Source: Streptomyces sp. NBC_00224 (GTDB lineage Bacteria > Actinomycetota > Actinomycetes > Streptomycetales > Streptomycetaceae). Taken from it: 64,000 nucleotides of DNA. The position numbers were made by a program, and so were the translations under genes. The DNA is taken from positions 6,828,501 through 6,892,500 of the forward strand of contig NZ_CP108106.1 in assembly GCF_041435195.1 (NCBI RefSeq). Direction: 5' to 3'. Of this stretch, positions 53,138 through 61,588 are shown in pieces (the first letter of the stretch is position 1; each line of letters begins with the position of its first letter). Below the pieces are notes generated by a model. It had not been told where the DNA came from. It was given only the letters and a program-made list of their open reading frames with translations, and ran no database searches.

Positions 53138-53161
53138 GCGGCCCCGGGATCCCGGGGCCGC
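53138..53161 (+). promoter_or_regulatory. Second palindrome before the maturase gene
   Basis: GCGGCCCCGGGA (53138-53149) followed directly by its complement (53150-53161): a perfect 24-bp palindrome one base after the first hairpin. Confidence 0.8.
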
Positions 53162-53245
53162 CACCAGGGCCCTTTCTTCCTTACCTCTCGTACACCCCTA
53201 CCGCTCTTTTCTCCCTTACGTCGCCGTACCCCGCGAGGAGCCGAC

Positions 53246-55180
53246 ATGCGTGTTCTGCTGGTCAACATGCCCTGGTCGCCGATCGACCTGCCGTCGCTGG
53301 CCCTGGGAATCCTCAAGCGCAGCGTCGACGAACGCGTGCCGGGCGCCAAGGCGGAAGTGCTGCACGCCAATCTCGAATTCACCGACTGGATCACCGAGCG
53401 CACCGAATTCACCGCCGACGACTACGAGTACTACGCGCTCTCCTCCTATTTCATGGGCTGCGGCGACTGGGTGTTCTCCTCCGCCCTCTACGACGACCCG
53501 GCCTGGCGCGACCAGGAGTTCGCGGCTGCGATGAAGGGCAAGCTGCGCAAGTCCCGGCTGCGTATGTCACAGGAACTGCACCGTGTCGTACCGGAGTTCG
53601 TGGAGATGATCGCCGAGCGGATCGTCGCGTACGCGCCCGACGTCGTCGGCTTCACCTCCACCTTCCAGCAGAACACCGCGGCCCTCGCCGCCGCCCGGCA
53701 CGTCAAGCGGCTCGCCCCGCACATCGTGACCGTGATGGGCGGCGCCAACTGCGACGGCGAGCAGGGGGAGGCCGTCCACCGCAACTTCGCGTTCGTGGAC
53801 CACGTCATCCGCGGCGAGGGCGAGACGGCCTTCCCGCAGCTGCTCACCGCCCTCGGCGAGGGCGCCGACCCGGCCGCGCTCGCCGCCGTGCCGGGCCTGT
53901 GCCACCGCGGCGCCGACGGCACGGTCGTGGTCAACCCGATGGCCACCAGCCCGATCCCGCCCGTCGCGATCCTGCCCCCCGACTACAGCGGCTACTTCGA
54001 GCGGCTCGGCACCTCGGTGGCCCGCAACTGGGTCGAGCCGAAGCTGGTCGTCGAGGGCGCCCGGGGCTGCTGGTGGGGCGAGAAGCACCACTGCACCTTC
54101 TGCGGCCTCAACGGCTCCTTCATGCAGTACCGCTCCAAGAGCCCCGAGACGTTCTACTCGGAGATCATGGAGCTCGCCCGCCGCCACCGCGTCCTCGACA
54201 TGTACCTCGTCGACAACATCCTCGACATGGGCTACCTCTCCACGGTGCTGCCCCGCATCATCGAGAGCGGCTACGACCTGCGCATGCACATCGAGATCAA
54301 GGCGAACATGCGCCGCAGCCAGCTCCGTACGCTCGCCGAGGCCGGACTGATCTACGTCCAGCCGGGCATCGAGAGCCTCAACAACCGGGTGCTCGACCTG
54401 ATGGACAAGGGCGTCAGCGGCTGCCAGAACGTCCGGATGCTCCGCGACGGCGCCGAGACCGGGCTCTCGGTGGCCTGGAACTATCTGCACGGCTTCCCGG
54501 GCGAGACCGCCGAGGACTACGACCCGGTGATCGCCCAGATACCGGCGCTCGAACACCTCAACCCGCCGGTCGACCTGTCCGCGCGCATCGCCATCGAGCG
54601 CTTCAGCCCCTACTTCAACCGCCCCGAGCTCGGCTTCGACGGCCTGCGCCCCGAGGAGCACTACCGCTTCACCTACGACCTGCCCGAGTCGGAGCTCTAC
54701 GACCTCGCGTACGTCTTCGAGGCCCCCCAGCGCGGCATCGGCGAACCCACCGTCACCGCCCTCAACAACGCCATCGACGCCTGGAAGAAGCACCACGCGG
54801 ACGCCCGCCTCACCCACACCGACCTCGGCGACCGCATCGTCCTGGTCAGCCGGCGCCGGACGTTCGCGTGGCGCGCGATGGAGCTGACCGACCCGTACGA
54901 GCTGGTCGCCTTCCGCCTCCTCGACCAGCCGCACACGGCCGCGGCCCTCACCCGCAAGGCCGCCGCCCGTGCCAAGGGCGACGCCCGCGAGGAGAGCGAG
55001 GTGCAGCGCCTGCTCGACTCCTGGCTCGCGCTCGGCCTGGTCTTCACCGACAGCGGCCAGTACGTCCACATCGCGCCCTCGGCCGTCAACGAGGACCTGC
55101 TGCGCCTGGACTTCATGCGCCACGCCCACGCCGCCCTCGACGCGGCCGAGCCCGCCCGCCCCGAGCCCGCCCACGTATGA
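53246..55180 (+). CDS. B12-binding-domain radical SAM RiPP maturase
   Basis: 644 residues from ATG 53246, with GAGGAG five bases upstream. Residues about 1-200 are a cobalamin-binding-type Rossmann domain (VLLVNMPWSPIDLPSLALGI, VVGFTSTFQQNTAALAAAR, VTVMGGANCDGEQG), lacking a DxHxxG motif as many family members do. The radical SAM domain starts near 265; its cluster ligands are C275, C283 and C286 (CX7CX2C in GARGCWWGEKHHCTFCG). YVQPGIESLN and WNYLHGFPGETAEDY follow as the usual GIES and strand motifs. It matches the RiPP maturation radical SAM protein 1 (rSAM_ocin-type) group. It likely methylates or cross-links the 39-residue peptide. The stop overlaps the DUF5825 start (ATGA). Confidence 0.88.
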   Translation: MRVLLVNMPWSPIDLPSLALGILKRSVDERVPGAKAEVLHANLEFTDWITERTEFTADDYEYYALSSYFMGCGDWVFSSALYDDPAWRDQEFAAAMKGKLRKSRLRMSQELHRVVPEFVEMIAERIVAYAPDVVGFTSTFQQNTAALAAARHVKRLAPHIVTVMGGANCDGEQGEAVHRNFAFVDHVIRGEGETAFPQLLTALGEGADPAALAAVPGLCHRGADGTVVVNPMATSPIPPVAILPPDYSGYFERLGTSVARNWVEPKLVVEGARGCWWGEKHHCTFCGLNGSFMQYRSKSPETFYSEIMELARRHRVLDMYLVDNILDMGYLSTVLPRIIESGYDLRMHIEIKANMRRSQLRTLAEAGLIYVQPGIESLNNRVLDLMDKGVSGCQNVRMLRDGAETGLSVAWNYLHGFPGETAEDYDPVIAQIPALEHLNPPVDLSARIAIERFSPYFNRPELGFDGLRPEEHYRFTYDLPESELYDLAYVFEAPQRGIGEPTVTALNNAIDAWKKHHADARLTHTDLGDRIVLVSRRRTFAWRAMELTDPYELVAFRLLDQPHTAAALTRKAAARAKGDAREESEVQRLLDSWLALGLVFTDSGQYVHIAPSAVNEDLLRLDFMRHAHAALDAAEPARPEPAHV

Positions 55181-55908
55181 CGGCGACGACCACCGACCGC
55201 GAAGACCGTACGAGCCGGAGGACCAGCCCGATGAGCACCGCCCTCACCACGCGCACCGCGGCCCTCACCGTCGCCGCCTGGCGCGACTACGACCCCGACG
55301 CCTGCGCCCTGCCCGGGATGCACCTGGGCGACCTCGAACTGACCGGCCCCATGGGGGAGGAGGCCGACCGGCTGTGGGAGACGGGCGTGCGCCGCGTCCG
55401 CCTCGCGGAGCCGGTCGACCTCGCCGACACGCGCACCCCGGGCGCCGCCCACCACGCCGTACGCGCCCTCAGCCTCGTGCGGGACCTGACGGCCCGCGCC
55501 GTGCTCGTCGAGTGGAAGCTGCGGCTCGACCCGGCGGCGGACGCCGACGCCTGGCAGGTCCTGAGCCACATCCAGCCGCCGCAGCGCCTGGAGGGGCCCG
55601 CCGACGCGGCCGAAGCGCTGCGCCTGTGGCGAGACGGCCACTACCTGTGCAAGTGCCTGTGGCGGCAGGGGCCCGGCTTCGTCCAGATCCGCGACCGCCG
55701 CTGGGGCGACCTGCGCCGCTTCACCGCGGACGAGCCCGAGTACCACGAGGTCATCGAGGCCCTGGTCTACGGCGCCCCGGCGGACTCGGTGCCGCCCGCC
55801 GTCCTCGCCGACTTCCTCTCCGAGAAGCTGGTCCTGGAGGTGGGTGACCTGGCGTGGTGGCTGCCGTACCGGGTGAACCGCTGGATCCAGGAGGCCATGG
55901 CGATCTGA
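55177..55908 (+). CDS. DUF5825 family protein, RiPP operon partner
   Basis: 243 residues from ATG 55177, overlapping the maturase stop; ATG 55231 is the likely alternative. No signal peptide or membrane helix. The body starts at ALTVAAWRDYDPDACALPGMHLG and includes a GHYLCKCLWRQGPGFVQIRDRRWG segment with two nearby Cys. In sequenced genomes DUF5825 genes accompany B12-type radical SAM RiPP maturases, so it may bind the precursor or help the enzyme. Last gene of the operon. Confidence 0.8.
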   Translation: MTATTTDREDRTSRRTSPMSTALTTRTAALTVAAWRDYDPDACALPGMHLGDLELTGPMGEEADRLWETGVRRVRLAEPVDLADTRTPGAAHHAVRALSLVRDLTARAVLVEWKLRLDPAADADAWQVLSHIQPPQRLEGPADAAEALRLWRDGHYLCKCLWRQGPGFVQIRDRRWGDLRRFTADEPEYHEVIEALVYGAPADSVPPAVLADFLSEKLVLEVGDLAWWLPYRVNRWIQEAMAI

Positions 55909-55933
55909 CGAGCCGTCAGGTCATCCATTCCGG

Positions 55934-56815
55934 TCAGGTCAGCCGCCTCCGGCACTCCTCCACGTCGAAGTCGCCCTTCGGGTACTGCGGGTCGAGCTCC
56001 CGCAGATGCTCCAGGAGGAGTCGGCTGACCGCCCAGTTCCGGTACCACTTGCGGTCGGCGGGCACCAGGTACCAGGGGGCCGCGTCCGTCGAGCACCGCT
56101 CCAGGGCGGTCTCGTACGCCTCCTGGTACGCGGGCCACAGCGCCCGCTCGTCGATGTCACCCGGGTTGAACTTCCAGTGCTTGTCCGGGTTGCTGAGCCG
56201 TTCGAGCAGCCGGCGGCGCTGCTGCTCGTAACTGATGTGCAGGAAAACCTTGATGACGCTCACGCCGTCGTCCGCGAGCGACTGCTCGAACCGGCTGATC
56301 TGCCCGTAGCGGCGGCCCAGCTGGCGGCGCGGGACCAGCTCGCGGACCCGGGCGATCAGCACGTCCTCGTAGTGCGAGCGGTCGAAGATGCCGATCTCGC
56401 CGGGCTGCGGCAGCGCCCGCATGACCCGCCACAGGAAGGGGTGGTTGAGCTCCTCCTGGGTGGGCGCCTTGAACGCCTTGATCCGGCAGCCCGACGGGTT
56501 GAACAGACCGATGACGTGCTTGACCGTGCCGCCCTTGCCGCTGGTGTCCATGCCCTGGAGCACGAGCAGCACCCGGCGCCGGTCGCCCGCCGTGCTCGCC
56601 GCGTACAGCCGCTCTTGCAGCCCGGCGAGCTCGTCGCCCATCCGGGCGGTCGCCGCCAGCCCCTCCGCCTTGTCCTTCGGCCCGGCCGGGGTGGCGTCGG
56701 CCGGGCAGGAGGCAAGGTCGACGCGCTTGCCCCCGGGGACGCGCAGCAGCCGACGCAGATCCCGCTGCTCGGGCTTCTTCTTGCCCTTGCCGCCTGTGCT
56801 GCCCTGCTTGGCCAC
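55934..56815 (-). CDS. ppk2: Polyphosphate kinase 2 family protein
   Basis: 293 residues. Walker A GMDTSGKGGTVKH near 89 and lid/Walker B region IGIFDRSHYEDVLIARV near 144, with NPSGCRIKAFKAPT and ERLSNPDKHWKFNPGDIDERALWP further on. Matches PPK2-type polyphosphate:nucleotide phosphotransferases, which use polyP to make NDP/NTP. A basic, Gly/Lys-rich N-terminus of about 20 residues precedes the domain. Head-on with the RiPP operon. Confidence 0.93.
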   Translation of the reverse strand: MAKQGSTGGKGKKKPEQRDLRRLLRVPGGKRVDLASCPADATPAGPKDKAEGLAATARMGDELAGLQERLYAASTAGDRRRVLLVLQGMDTSGKGGTVKHVIGLFNPSGCRIKAFKAPTQEELNHPFLWRVMRALPQPGEIGIFDRSHYEDVLIARVRELVPRRQLGRRYGQISRFEQSLADDGVSVIKVFLHISYEQQRRRLLERLSNPDKHWKFNPGDIDERALWPAYQEAYETALERCSTDAAPWYLVPADRKWYRNWAVSRLLLEHLRELDPQYPKGDFDVEECRRRLT

Positions 56816-56881
56816 TGCGCACCCCTTACGGTCGGTTCCCTCGATCGTGCGACGGAACGCGACGCGGCGCGAGCGCGGGCG

Positions 56882-58258
56882 CTAGTGGGCGAAGGGCCCC
56901 GTCACCGCGAAGGTCGTTCCCGGCGTGTAGCAGTTGACGTACATCGTGCGCCCGTCCGGGGCGAAGGTGACCCCCGCGAACTCGCCCCATTCGGGGGCTC
57001 CGGGCTTCCCGATGTCCTGGCGTCCGCGCGCCATGGCGTACACCTCGCCGCGCCGGGTCAGTCCGAAGACGTGCTGGGCGCCGTTGCCGTCCTCGCACAC
57101 CATCAGCCCGCCGTCGGGCGCGAGAGTGATGTTGTCCGGGGACTCGCCGGGCAGCTGGACGTCGGTGGCCGGGCCGAAGACGACCACCAGGGTGAGGCGG
57201 CGGCGCCTCGGCTCGTACCGCCACACCTGACCGAAGTGGTCGGCGCCCGAGCCCTCCGCCACGCGCGCGTAGCTGGAGACGAAGTAGACGCAGTCGCCGC
57301 TCCAGTAGCAGCCCTCCAGCTTCTGCGCGTGGGTGATGCCGCGCCGGCCGAAGTCCTGGAGCCGCACCGGTGTCTGCCGGGCCGACGGGTCGGGCACCGG
57401 CACCCACTCGATCCCGTCGAAGCACGCACCCGGCTCCTGCACCACCGACAGATCGGGCACGTCCGGGACGCGCATCGCCTCCAGGGCGCCGCCCGCGCGC
57501 AGCGAGCCCGTGCCGCCGAGCGGCCGCTCCGGCAGGAAGCGGTAGAAGAGCCCGAAGGGCTTGTCGAAGGCGTCCTCGGTCTCGTACACGACACCGCGGT
57601 GCGGGTCGATCGCGATCGCCTCGTGCTGGAACCGGCCCATCGCGGTGAGCGGTACGGCCCCGGTGCGGCGCGGGTCGGCGCCGTCGACCTCGAAAATGTA
57701 GCCGTGGTCCTTGGTGTACCCGTTGGTACCGGCCCGGTCCTCGGTCTCCTCGCAGCTCAGCCAGGTGTTCCAAGGGGTGCGGCCACCCGCGCAGTTGACG
57801 GCGGTGCCGCTGAGGGCGACCCGCTCGGACAGCACCCGGTTCTCCGCGTCGAGCTCCAGGGCCGTACACCCGCCCTTGCCCATCGGGTCGTACACCAGCC
57901 CCTCGACATGCGGGACCGGGATCGCGGCGGTGACCCGGTTCTCGTGGTTGCGCACCAGCCGGACGCCGCCGCGGCGCCCCGCGAACGCGGCCATGCCGTC
58001 GTGGTTGCTGGGCACCCGGCCCTCGCCGGAGCGCAGCGGGTCGCCCTCGCGCGAGAGCACCCGGTAGCGGAATCCTTCCGGCAGATCGAGCAGCCCGGCC
58101 GGGTCGGGCACCAGCGGCCCGTAGCCGCGCCGGCTGGGGGCGGCCACGGCCGGGCCCCCGCTGAAGAGTTCGGTGACCGCGCCCGTGAAAGCGATCGCGG
58201 CGGCCGAGGCGCCGGTGCGGGCGAGGATCTGACGTCGTGTTGCTCGCGCTTCGGACAT
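56882..58258 (-). CDS. PhoX/DUF839 family Tat-exported protein
   Basis: 458 residues from ATG 58258, with GGGGAG seven bases upstream. Tat signal: ATRRQILARTGASAAA (twin Arg) ending near AVAA. DUF839/PhoX propeller domain: PLVPDPAGLLDLPEGFRYRVLSREGD, SNHDGMAAFAG, NCAGGRTPWNTWLSCEET, GDNGAQHV-like and FAPDGRTMYVNCYTPG. PhoX proteins are calcium/iron-dependent phosphatases, but many members in streptomycetes are uncharacterised, so the activity is only likely. An unusual 14-bp inverted repeat lies upstream. Confidence 0.88.
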   Translation of the reverse strand: MSEARATRRQILARTGASAAAIAFTGAVTELFSGGPAVAAPSRRGYGPLVPDPAGLLDLPEGFRYRVLSREGDPLRSGEGRVPSNHDGMAAFAGRRGGVRLVRNHENRVTAAIPVPHVEGLVYDPMGKGGCTALELDAENRVLSERVALSGTAVNCAGGRTPWNTWLSCEETEDRAGTNGYTKDHGYIFEVDGADPRRTGAVPLTAMGRFQHEAIAIDPHRGVVYETEDAFDKPFGLFYRFLPERPLGGTGSLRAGGALEAMRVPDVPDLSVVQEPGACFDGIEWVPVPDPSARQTPVRLQDFGRRGITHAQKLEGCYWSGDCVYFVSSYARVAEGSGADHFGQVWRYEPRRRRLTLVVVFGPATDVQLPGESPDNITLAPDGGLMVCEDGNGAQHVFGLTRRGEVYAMARGRQDIGKPGAPEWGEFAGVTFAPDGRTMYVNCYTPGTTFAVTGPFAH

Positions 58259-58293
58259 GAGGCAACTCCCCTGTTGGCGGACAGGTCGAACAA

Positions 58294-58343
58294 GACCCGC
58301 ATGATCCATCACGTGATCAGGTGATACGCGGATCATGCGGGTC
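58294..58343. terminator. Long inverted repeat between the OsmC-type gene and the PhoX-like gene
   Basis: GACCCGCATGATCC (58294-58307) is perfectly complementary to 58330-58343. The 22-base loop contains a second palindrome, ATCACGTGAT (58308-58317). It is 82 bases past the OsmC-type stop and 36 bases before the PhoX-like start, so it may be terminator, operator or both. Confidence 0.6.
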
Positions 58344-58424
58344 GTGTCGCTCCACATGGCCGAAAACGGCCGGGGAGTCGGCCGAACAAAGAGGGGAGAG
58401 TCGACCGTGCGGACAGCCGGAGCG

Positions 58425-58850
58425 TCAGGCGAGCTCGGCGGTCAGCGTGATCGTCGTGCCCGTGAGCGCCTGGCTGACCGGGCAGTTCTTCTTGGCGTCC
58501 TCGGCGGCCGAGGCGAAGCCCTCCGCGTCCAGGCCCGGCACCTCGCCGCGCACGGTGAGGTGGACGCCGGTGATGCCCTCGCCCGGCTGGAACGTCACGT
58601 CGGCCTTGGTCTCCAGCCGGGTGGGCGGGTTGCCGGCGCCGGCCAGAGCGTGCGAGAGGGCCATGGAGAAGCAGCTGGAGTGGGCCGCCGCGATGAGCTC
58701 CTCCGGGCTGGTCTTGCCGTTGGCCTGCTCGGCGCGGGCCGGCCAGCTGACCGGCTGCGAACCGATGCCGGACGAGTCGAAGGTGACGGTCCCCGAGCCC
58801 TTGAGGAGCTCGCCTTCCCAGACCGTGTGCGCCGTACGCGTGGTGGCCAT
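58425..58850 (-). CDS. OsmC/Ohr-family peroxiredoxin-like protein
   Basis: 141 residues from ATG 58850, with AAGGGA seven bases upstream. OsmC fold with the two reactive cysteines, one in AAAHSSCFSMALSHAL and one in KKNCPVSQALTG. Family members reduce organic hydroperoxides; the spacing fits OsmC more than Ohr. The start lies 53 bases from the ZapE-like stop in the same direction, so the two may be co-transcribed. Confidence 0.92.
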   Translation of the reverse strand: MATTRTAHTVWEGELLKGSGTVTFDSSGIGSQPVSWPARAEQANGKTSPEELIAAAHSSCFSMALSHALAGAGNPPTRLETKADVTFQPGEGITGVHLTVRGEVPGLDAEGFASAAEDAKKNCPVSQALTGTTITLTAELA

Positions 58851-58902
58851 GATGTATCCCTTCTGATGGCTAAGGGGGTTTACGGCCCCCTGTGCGCCAA
58901 AC

Positions 58903-59973
58903 CTACTGCTCCACAAGCCCCTTCGCGTCACGAGCGAGGGCGGTGAGCCGGGAGATGGCCCGGAAGTACTTCTTCCGGTAACCGCCGTTCAGCATCTCGT
59001 CACTGAACAGCCGGTCGAAGGGGGCCCCGGATGCCAGCACCGGCACCTCGCGGTCGTAGAGCCGGTCGGCCAGGACCACGAGCCGCAGCGCGGTCGACTG
59101 GTCGGGAACCGGCTGCACATCGGTGAGGCACACCGCCGTCACGCCGTCGGTGAGCGCCCCGTACCGGCTGGGGTGGACCCGCGACAGATGGCCGAGCAGC
59201 CCGGGGAAGTCGTCGAGCGCCGCGCCCTCGGTCGCGTACGCGGCCTTGGCGACCTGCTCGTCCGAGTACGGCGCCGGAGCCTCGGGCAGCCCCCGGTGAC
59301 GGTAGTCCTCGCCGTCGATCCGCAGCGGGCGGAAGTGCGCCGACAGGCCCTGGATCTCGCGCAGGAAGTCGACGGCCGCGAACCGGCCCTCGCCCAGCTT
59401 GCCGGGCAGCGTGTTGGAGGTCGCGGCCAGCGCCACGCCCTGCTCCACCAGCTTGCCGAGCAGCGACGACACCAGGACCGTGTCGCCCGGGTCGTCCAGC
59501 TCGAACTCGTCGATGCAGAGCAGCCGGTGCCCGCTCAGGGTGCGCACGGTCTGCTGGAAGCCCAGCGCGCCGACCAGGTTCGTCAGCTCCACGAAGGTGC
59601 CGAACGCTTTGAGCGCGGGCTCGGCCGGGGTGGCGTGCCACAGCGAGGCGAGCAGATGGGTCTTGCCCACCCCGTACCCGCCGTCCAGGTAGACCCCGCG
59701 CGGCGCGGCGGGTGCGGCGGGCTTCCTGGCGAACCACTTGCGGCGCCCGCTCCCGGTGGCGTGCGCCCCGCCCAGACTGGCCGCGAAGGAGCCGAGCACC
59801 TTGACGGCCTCGCTCTGGCTCGGCTGGTTCGGGTCCGGTACGTACGTCTCGAAGCGGACCGAGTCGAACCGCGGCGGCGGCACCATCTCGGCCACGAGAC
59901 GGTCGGCGGGGACATGCGGCTCGCGCGCGCAGAGCGACAGCGGGGCCGCTTCGGTTATGGGACTGGTCGACAC
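58903..59973 (-). CDS. zapE: AFG1/ZapE-like P-loop ATPase
   Basis: 356 residues from GTG 59973 (the frame stays open further upstream; this start is in front of VSTSPITEAAPLSLCAREP and has GGGG four bases before it). Walker A is GGYGVGKTHLLASLW near 108, Walker B RLLCIDEFELDDPGD, and sensor/Arg features VALAATSNTLPGKLGEGRF. Members of the AFG1/ZapE family act in cell division or organelle protein quality control; the role in Streptomyces is unknown. Divergent from the RibD-C gene with 36 bases between the starts. Confidence 0.9.
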   Translation of the reverse strand: MSTSPITEAAPLSLCAREPHVPADRLVAEMVPPPRFDSVRFETYVPDPNQPSQSEAVKVLGSFAASLGGAHATGSGRRKWFARKPAAPAAPRGVYLDGGYGVGKTHLLASLWHATPAEPALKAFGTFVELTNLVGALGFQQTVRTLSGHRLLCIDEFELDDPGDTVLVSSLLGKLVEQGVALAATSNTLPGKLGEGRFAAVDFLREIQGLSAHFRPLRIDGEDYRHRGLPEAPAPYSDEQVAKAAYATEGAALDDFPGLLGHLSRVHPSRYGALTDGVTAVCLTDVQPVPDQSTALRLVVLADRLYDREVPVLASGAPFDRLFSDEMLNGGYRKKYFRAISRLTALARDAKGLVEQ

Positions 59974-60009
59974 AGTTCCCCACTGTAAGCGCCGTGTAAG
60001 ACTGCACGG

Positions 60010-60774
60010 ATGCGACGCCTGTTCCCTGTGACCGACCAGACATCCGCCTCCGACCAGGGCGAGTGGTCGTTGGACGCGCTGGCCGAGGCCTACGCGTACC
60101 CCCGGACGGACGGCCCCTGGCTGCGGGCCAACATGGTCTCCTCGCTCGACGGCGCGGGCCAGCACGAGGGCCGCTCGCAGCCCCTCTCCTCCGACACCGA
60201 CATGCGGATCTTCGGCACCCTGCGGGCGCTGGCCGATGTGGTCGTGGTGGGTGCGGAAACGGTACGCCAGGAGGGTTACCGCCCTGCCCGGGCGCGGGAC
60301 GCCTTCGCGGCCCGGCGCGCGGCCGCCGGCCAGGGCCCGGCCCCCGTGATCGCGGTGGTGACGGCCGGCCTCGACCTGGACTTCGGCCTGCCCCTGTTCA
60401 CCTCGCCGCTGGTGCCGACGCTCATCCTGACCGGCGCCCTCGCGCCCCCGGACCGGGTGCGCGAGGCCGAGCTGGCCGGCGCGGAGGTCGTGATCGCGGG
60501 CGACGGGCCGGGCGTGGAGTCCGCCAGGGCCGTCGCGGCGCTTGCCGGGCGCGGGCTGAACCGGATGCTGACGGAGGGCGGGCCCCGGCTGCTCGGCCAG
60601 TTCGTGGCCGCCGGAGTGCTCGACGAGCTCTGTCTGACGGTGTCGCCGATGCTCACCGCGGGCAGTGCTCAGCGCATCGCCGGAGGGCCCTCGGTGAGCG
60701 CCCCCGAGCACTTCCAGCTCGACTTGCTGCTGGAAGAGGCCGGGTTCCTCTACACGCGTTACCGTCGAATCTGA
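60010..60774 (+). CDS. RibD C-terminal domain (pyrimidine reductase) protein
   Basis: 254 residues from ATG 60010. DHFR-like RibD-C fold: WLRANMVSSLDGAGQHEGRSQPLSS (substrate-binding region), ADVVVVGAETVRQEGYRPAR (NADPH loop) and RMLTEGGPRLLGQFVAAGVLDELCLTVSP. Would reduce a pyrimidine or pterin-like substrate. There is no RibD deaminase domain in the protein and no riboflavin gene nearby, so it is probably not the main riboflavin enzyme. Confidence 0.88.
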   Translation: MRRLFPVTDQTSASDQGEWSLDALAEAYAYPRTDGPWLRANMVSSLDGAGQHEGRSQPLSSDTDMRIFGTLRALADVVVVGAETVRQEGYRPARARDAFAARRAAAGQGPAPVIAVVTAGLDLDFGLPLFTSPLVPTLILTGALAPPDRVREAELAGAEVVIAGDGPGVESARAVAALAGRGLNRMLTEGGPRLLGQFVAAGVLDELCLTVSPMLTAGSAQRIAGGPSVSAPEHFQLDLLLEEAGFLYTRYRRI

Positions 60775-60938
60775 CAATCAGCGGAATTTGTCGTTCCGGT
60801 TAGCTTCCGGTGGGCACACTTACTCACGCAGACCCCGTGCGGGCACGGGGAAGGATGGTTTCCGCAGGGGCGGGTAACCACGTCGAGGCCCCGCTGCCTC
60901 GCGGGGCCCCGGCCGGAGTGAAGAGAAGGGCGTTTGTC

Positions 60939-61409
60939 GTGTTCACAAGCGTATTGATGATCGAGAAGCCCCTGACCTCCGTAGACGTGGAATTCGTCAC
61001 CACCCTGCACGGCGACGAGCCGGTCTCCTTCGTCGTGCTCATGCAGCCCCGTGGCGACCAGGACCGCCTCCTGCGCGCCATCGACGACGTGGCCCTCGGC
61101 GAACTCGACGAGGCCGTCCACGAGGCCGGTGACGCGGGCCCGGCCGCCGCCGTACGAGCCCTGGAGCACTCACTCCAGTCCCTGCGCACCACGGGCAGTC
61201 AGGCCGTCGGCCAGATCGTCCAGGACCACCCCCTGGACCTGCTGAGGTCCGTCGTCGACGAGGTGAACGCCGACGAGGTCATCGTGCTGACGGCACCGCA
61301 CTACGTGGAGGAGTTCTTCCACCGCGACTGGGCCTCCCGGGCCCGGCACAAGGTCGGCGTCCCGGTCCTGAAGCTCTTCGCGCACAGCGAGGAGGCGCAC
61401 AGCGAGTAG
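60939..61409 (+). CDS. Conserved hypothetical protein, Streptomyces
   Basis: 156 residues from GTG 60939; GAAGGG lies about nine bases upstream, and the ATG at 60957 is an alternative start. Alternating helices and strands: VEFVTTLHGDEPVSFVVLMQP, LGELDEAVHEAGDAGPAAAV, DEVIVLTAPHYVEEFFHRDWASRAR, resembling a universal-stress-protein-like or Rossmann domain, but no ligand motif is clear. Homologues are, as I recall, often labelled indole-3-glycerol phosphate synthase, which the sequence does not support. Followed by murC. Confidence 0.75.
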   Translation: MFTSVLMIEKPLTSVDVEFVTTLHGDEPVSFVVLMQPRGDQDRLLRAIDDVALGELDEAVHEAGDAGPAAAVRALEHSLQSLRTTGSQAVGQIVQDHPLDLLRSVVDEVNADEVIVLTAPHYVEEFFHRDWASRARHKVGVPVLKLFAHSEEAHSE

Positions 61410-61588
61410 GGGGGCCGGGCGCGCGGCCTGGCAGCGGCACGCCTGTCAGGCCGGGGCAGACAGGGCTCCCGCCCGTCAGGCCGACGGCCGATGCGCCCGC
61501 CGACCGGCGAATAGGGCGAGCGCCGCCCAGCGAATAGGCTGAGGCCGAACCGAAGTCTGTACGTCGCACCCCCCGGGAGACACACGCA

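Noticed and set aside
56006..58324. 772-residue plus-strand frame over ppk2 and the PhoX-like gene
   Set aside because: Crosses two real genes on the other strand; Arg/Ala/Val-rich shadow.
60939..61409. Indole-3-glycerol phosphate synthase
   Set aside because: No TIM-barrel motifs and only 156 residues, too short for TrpC.
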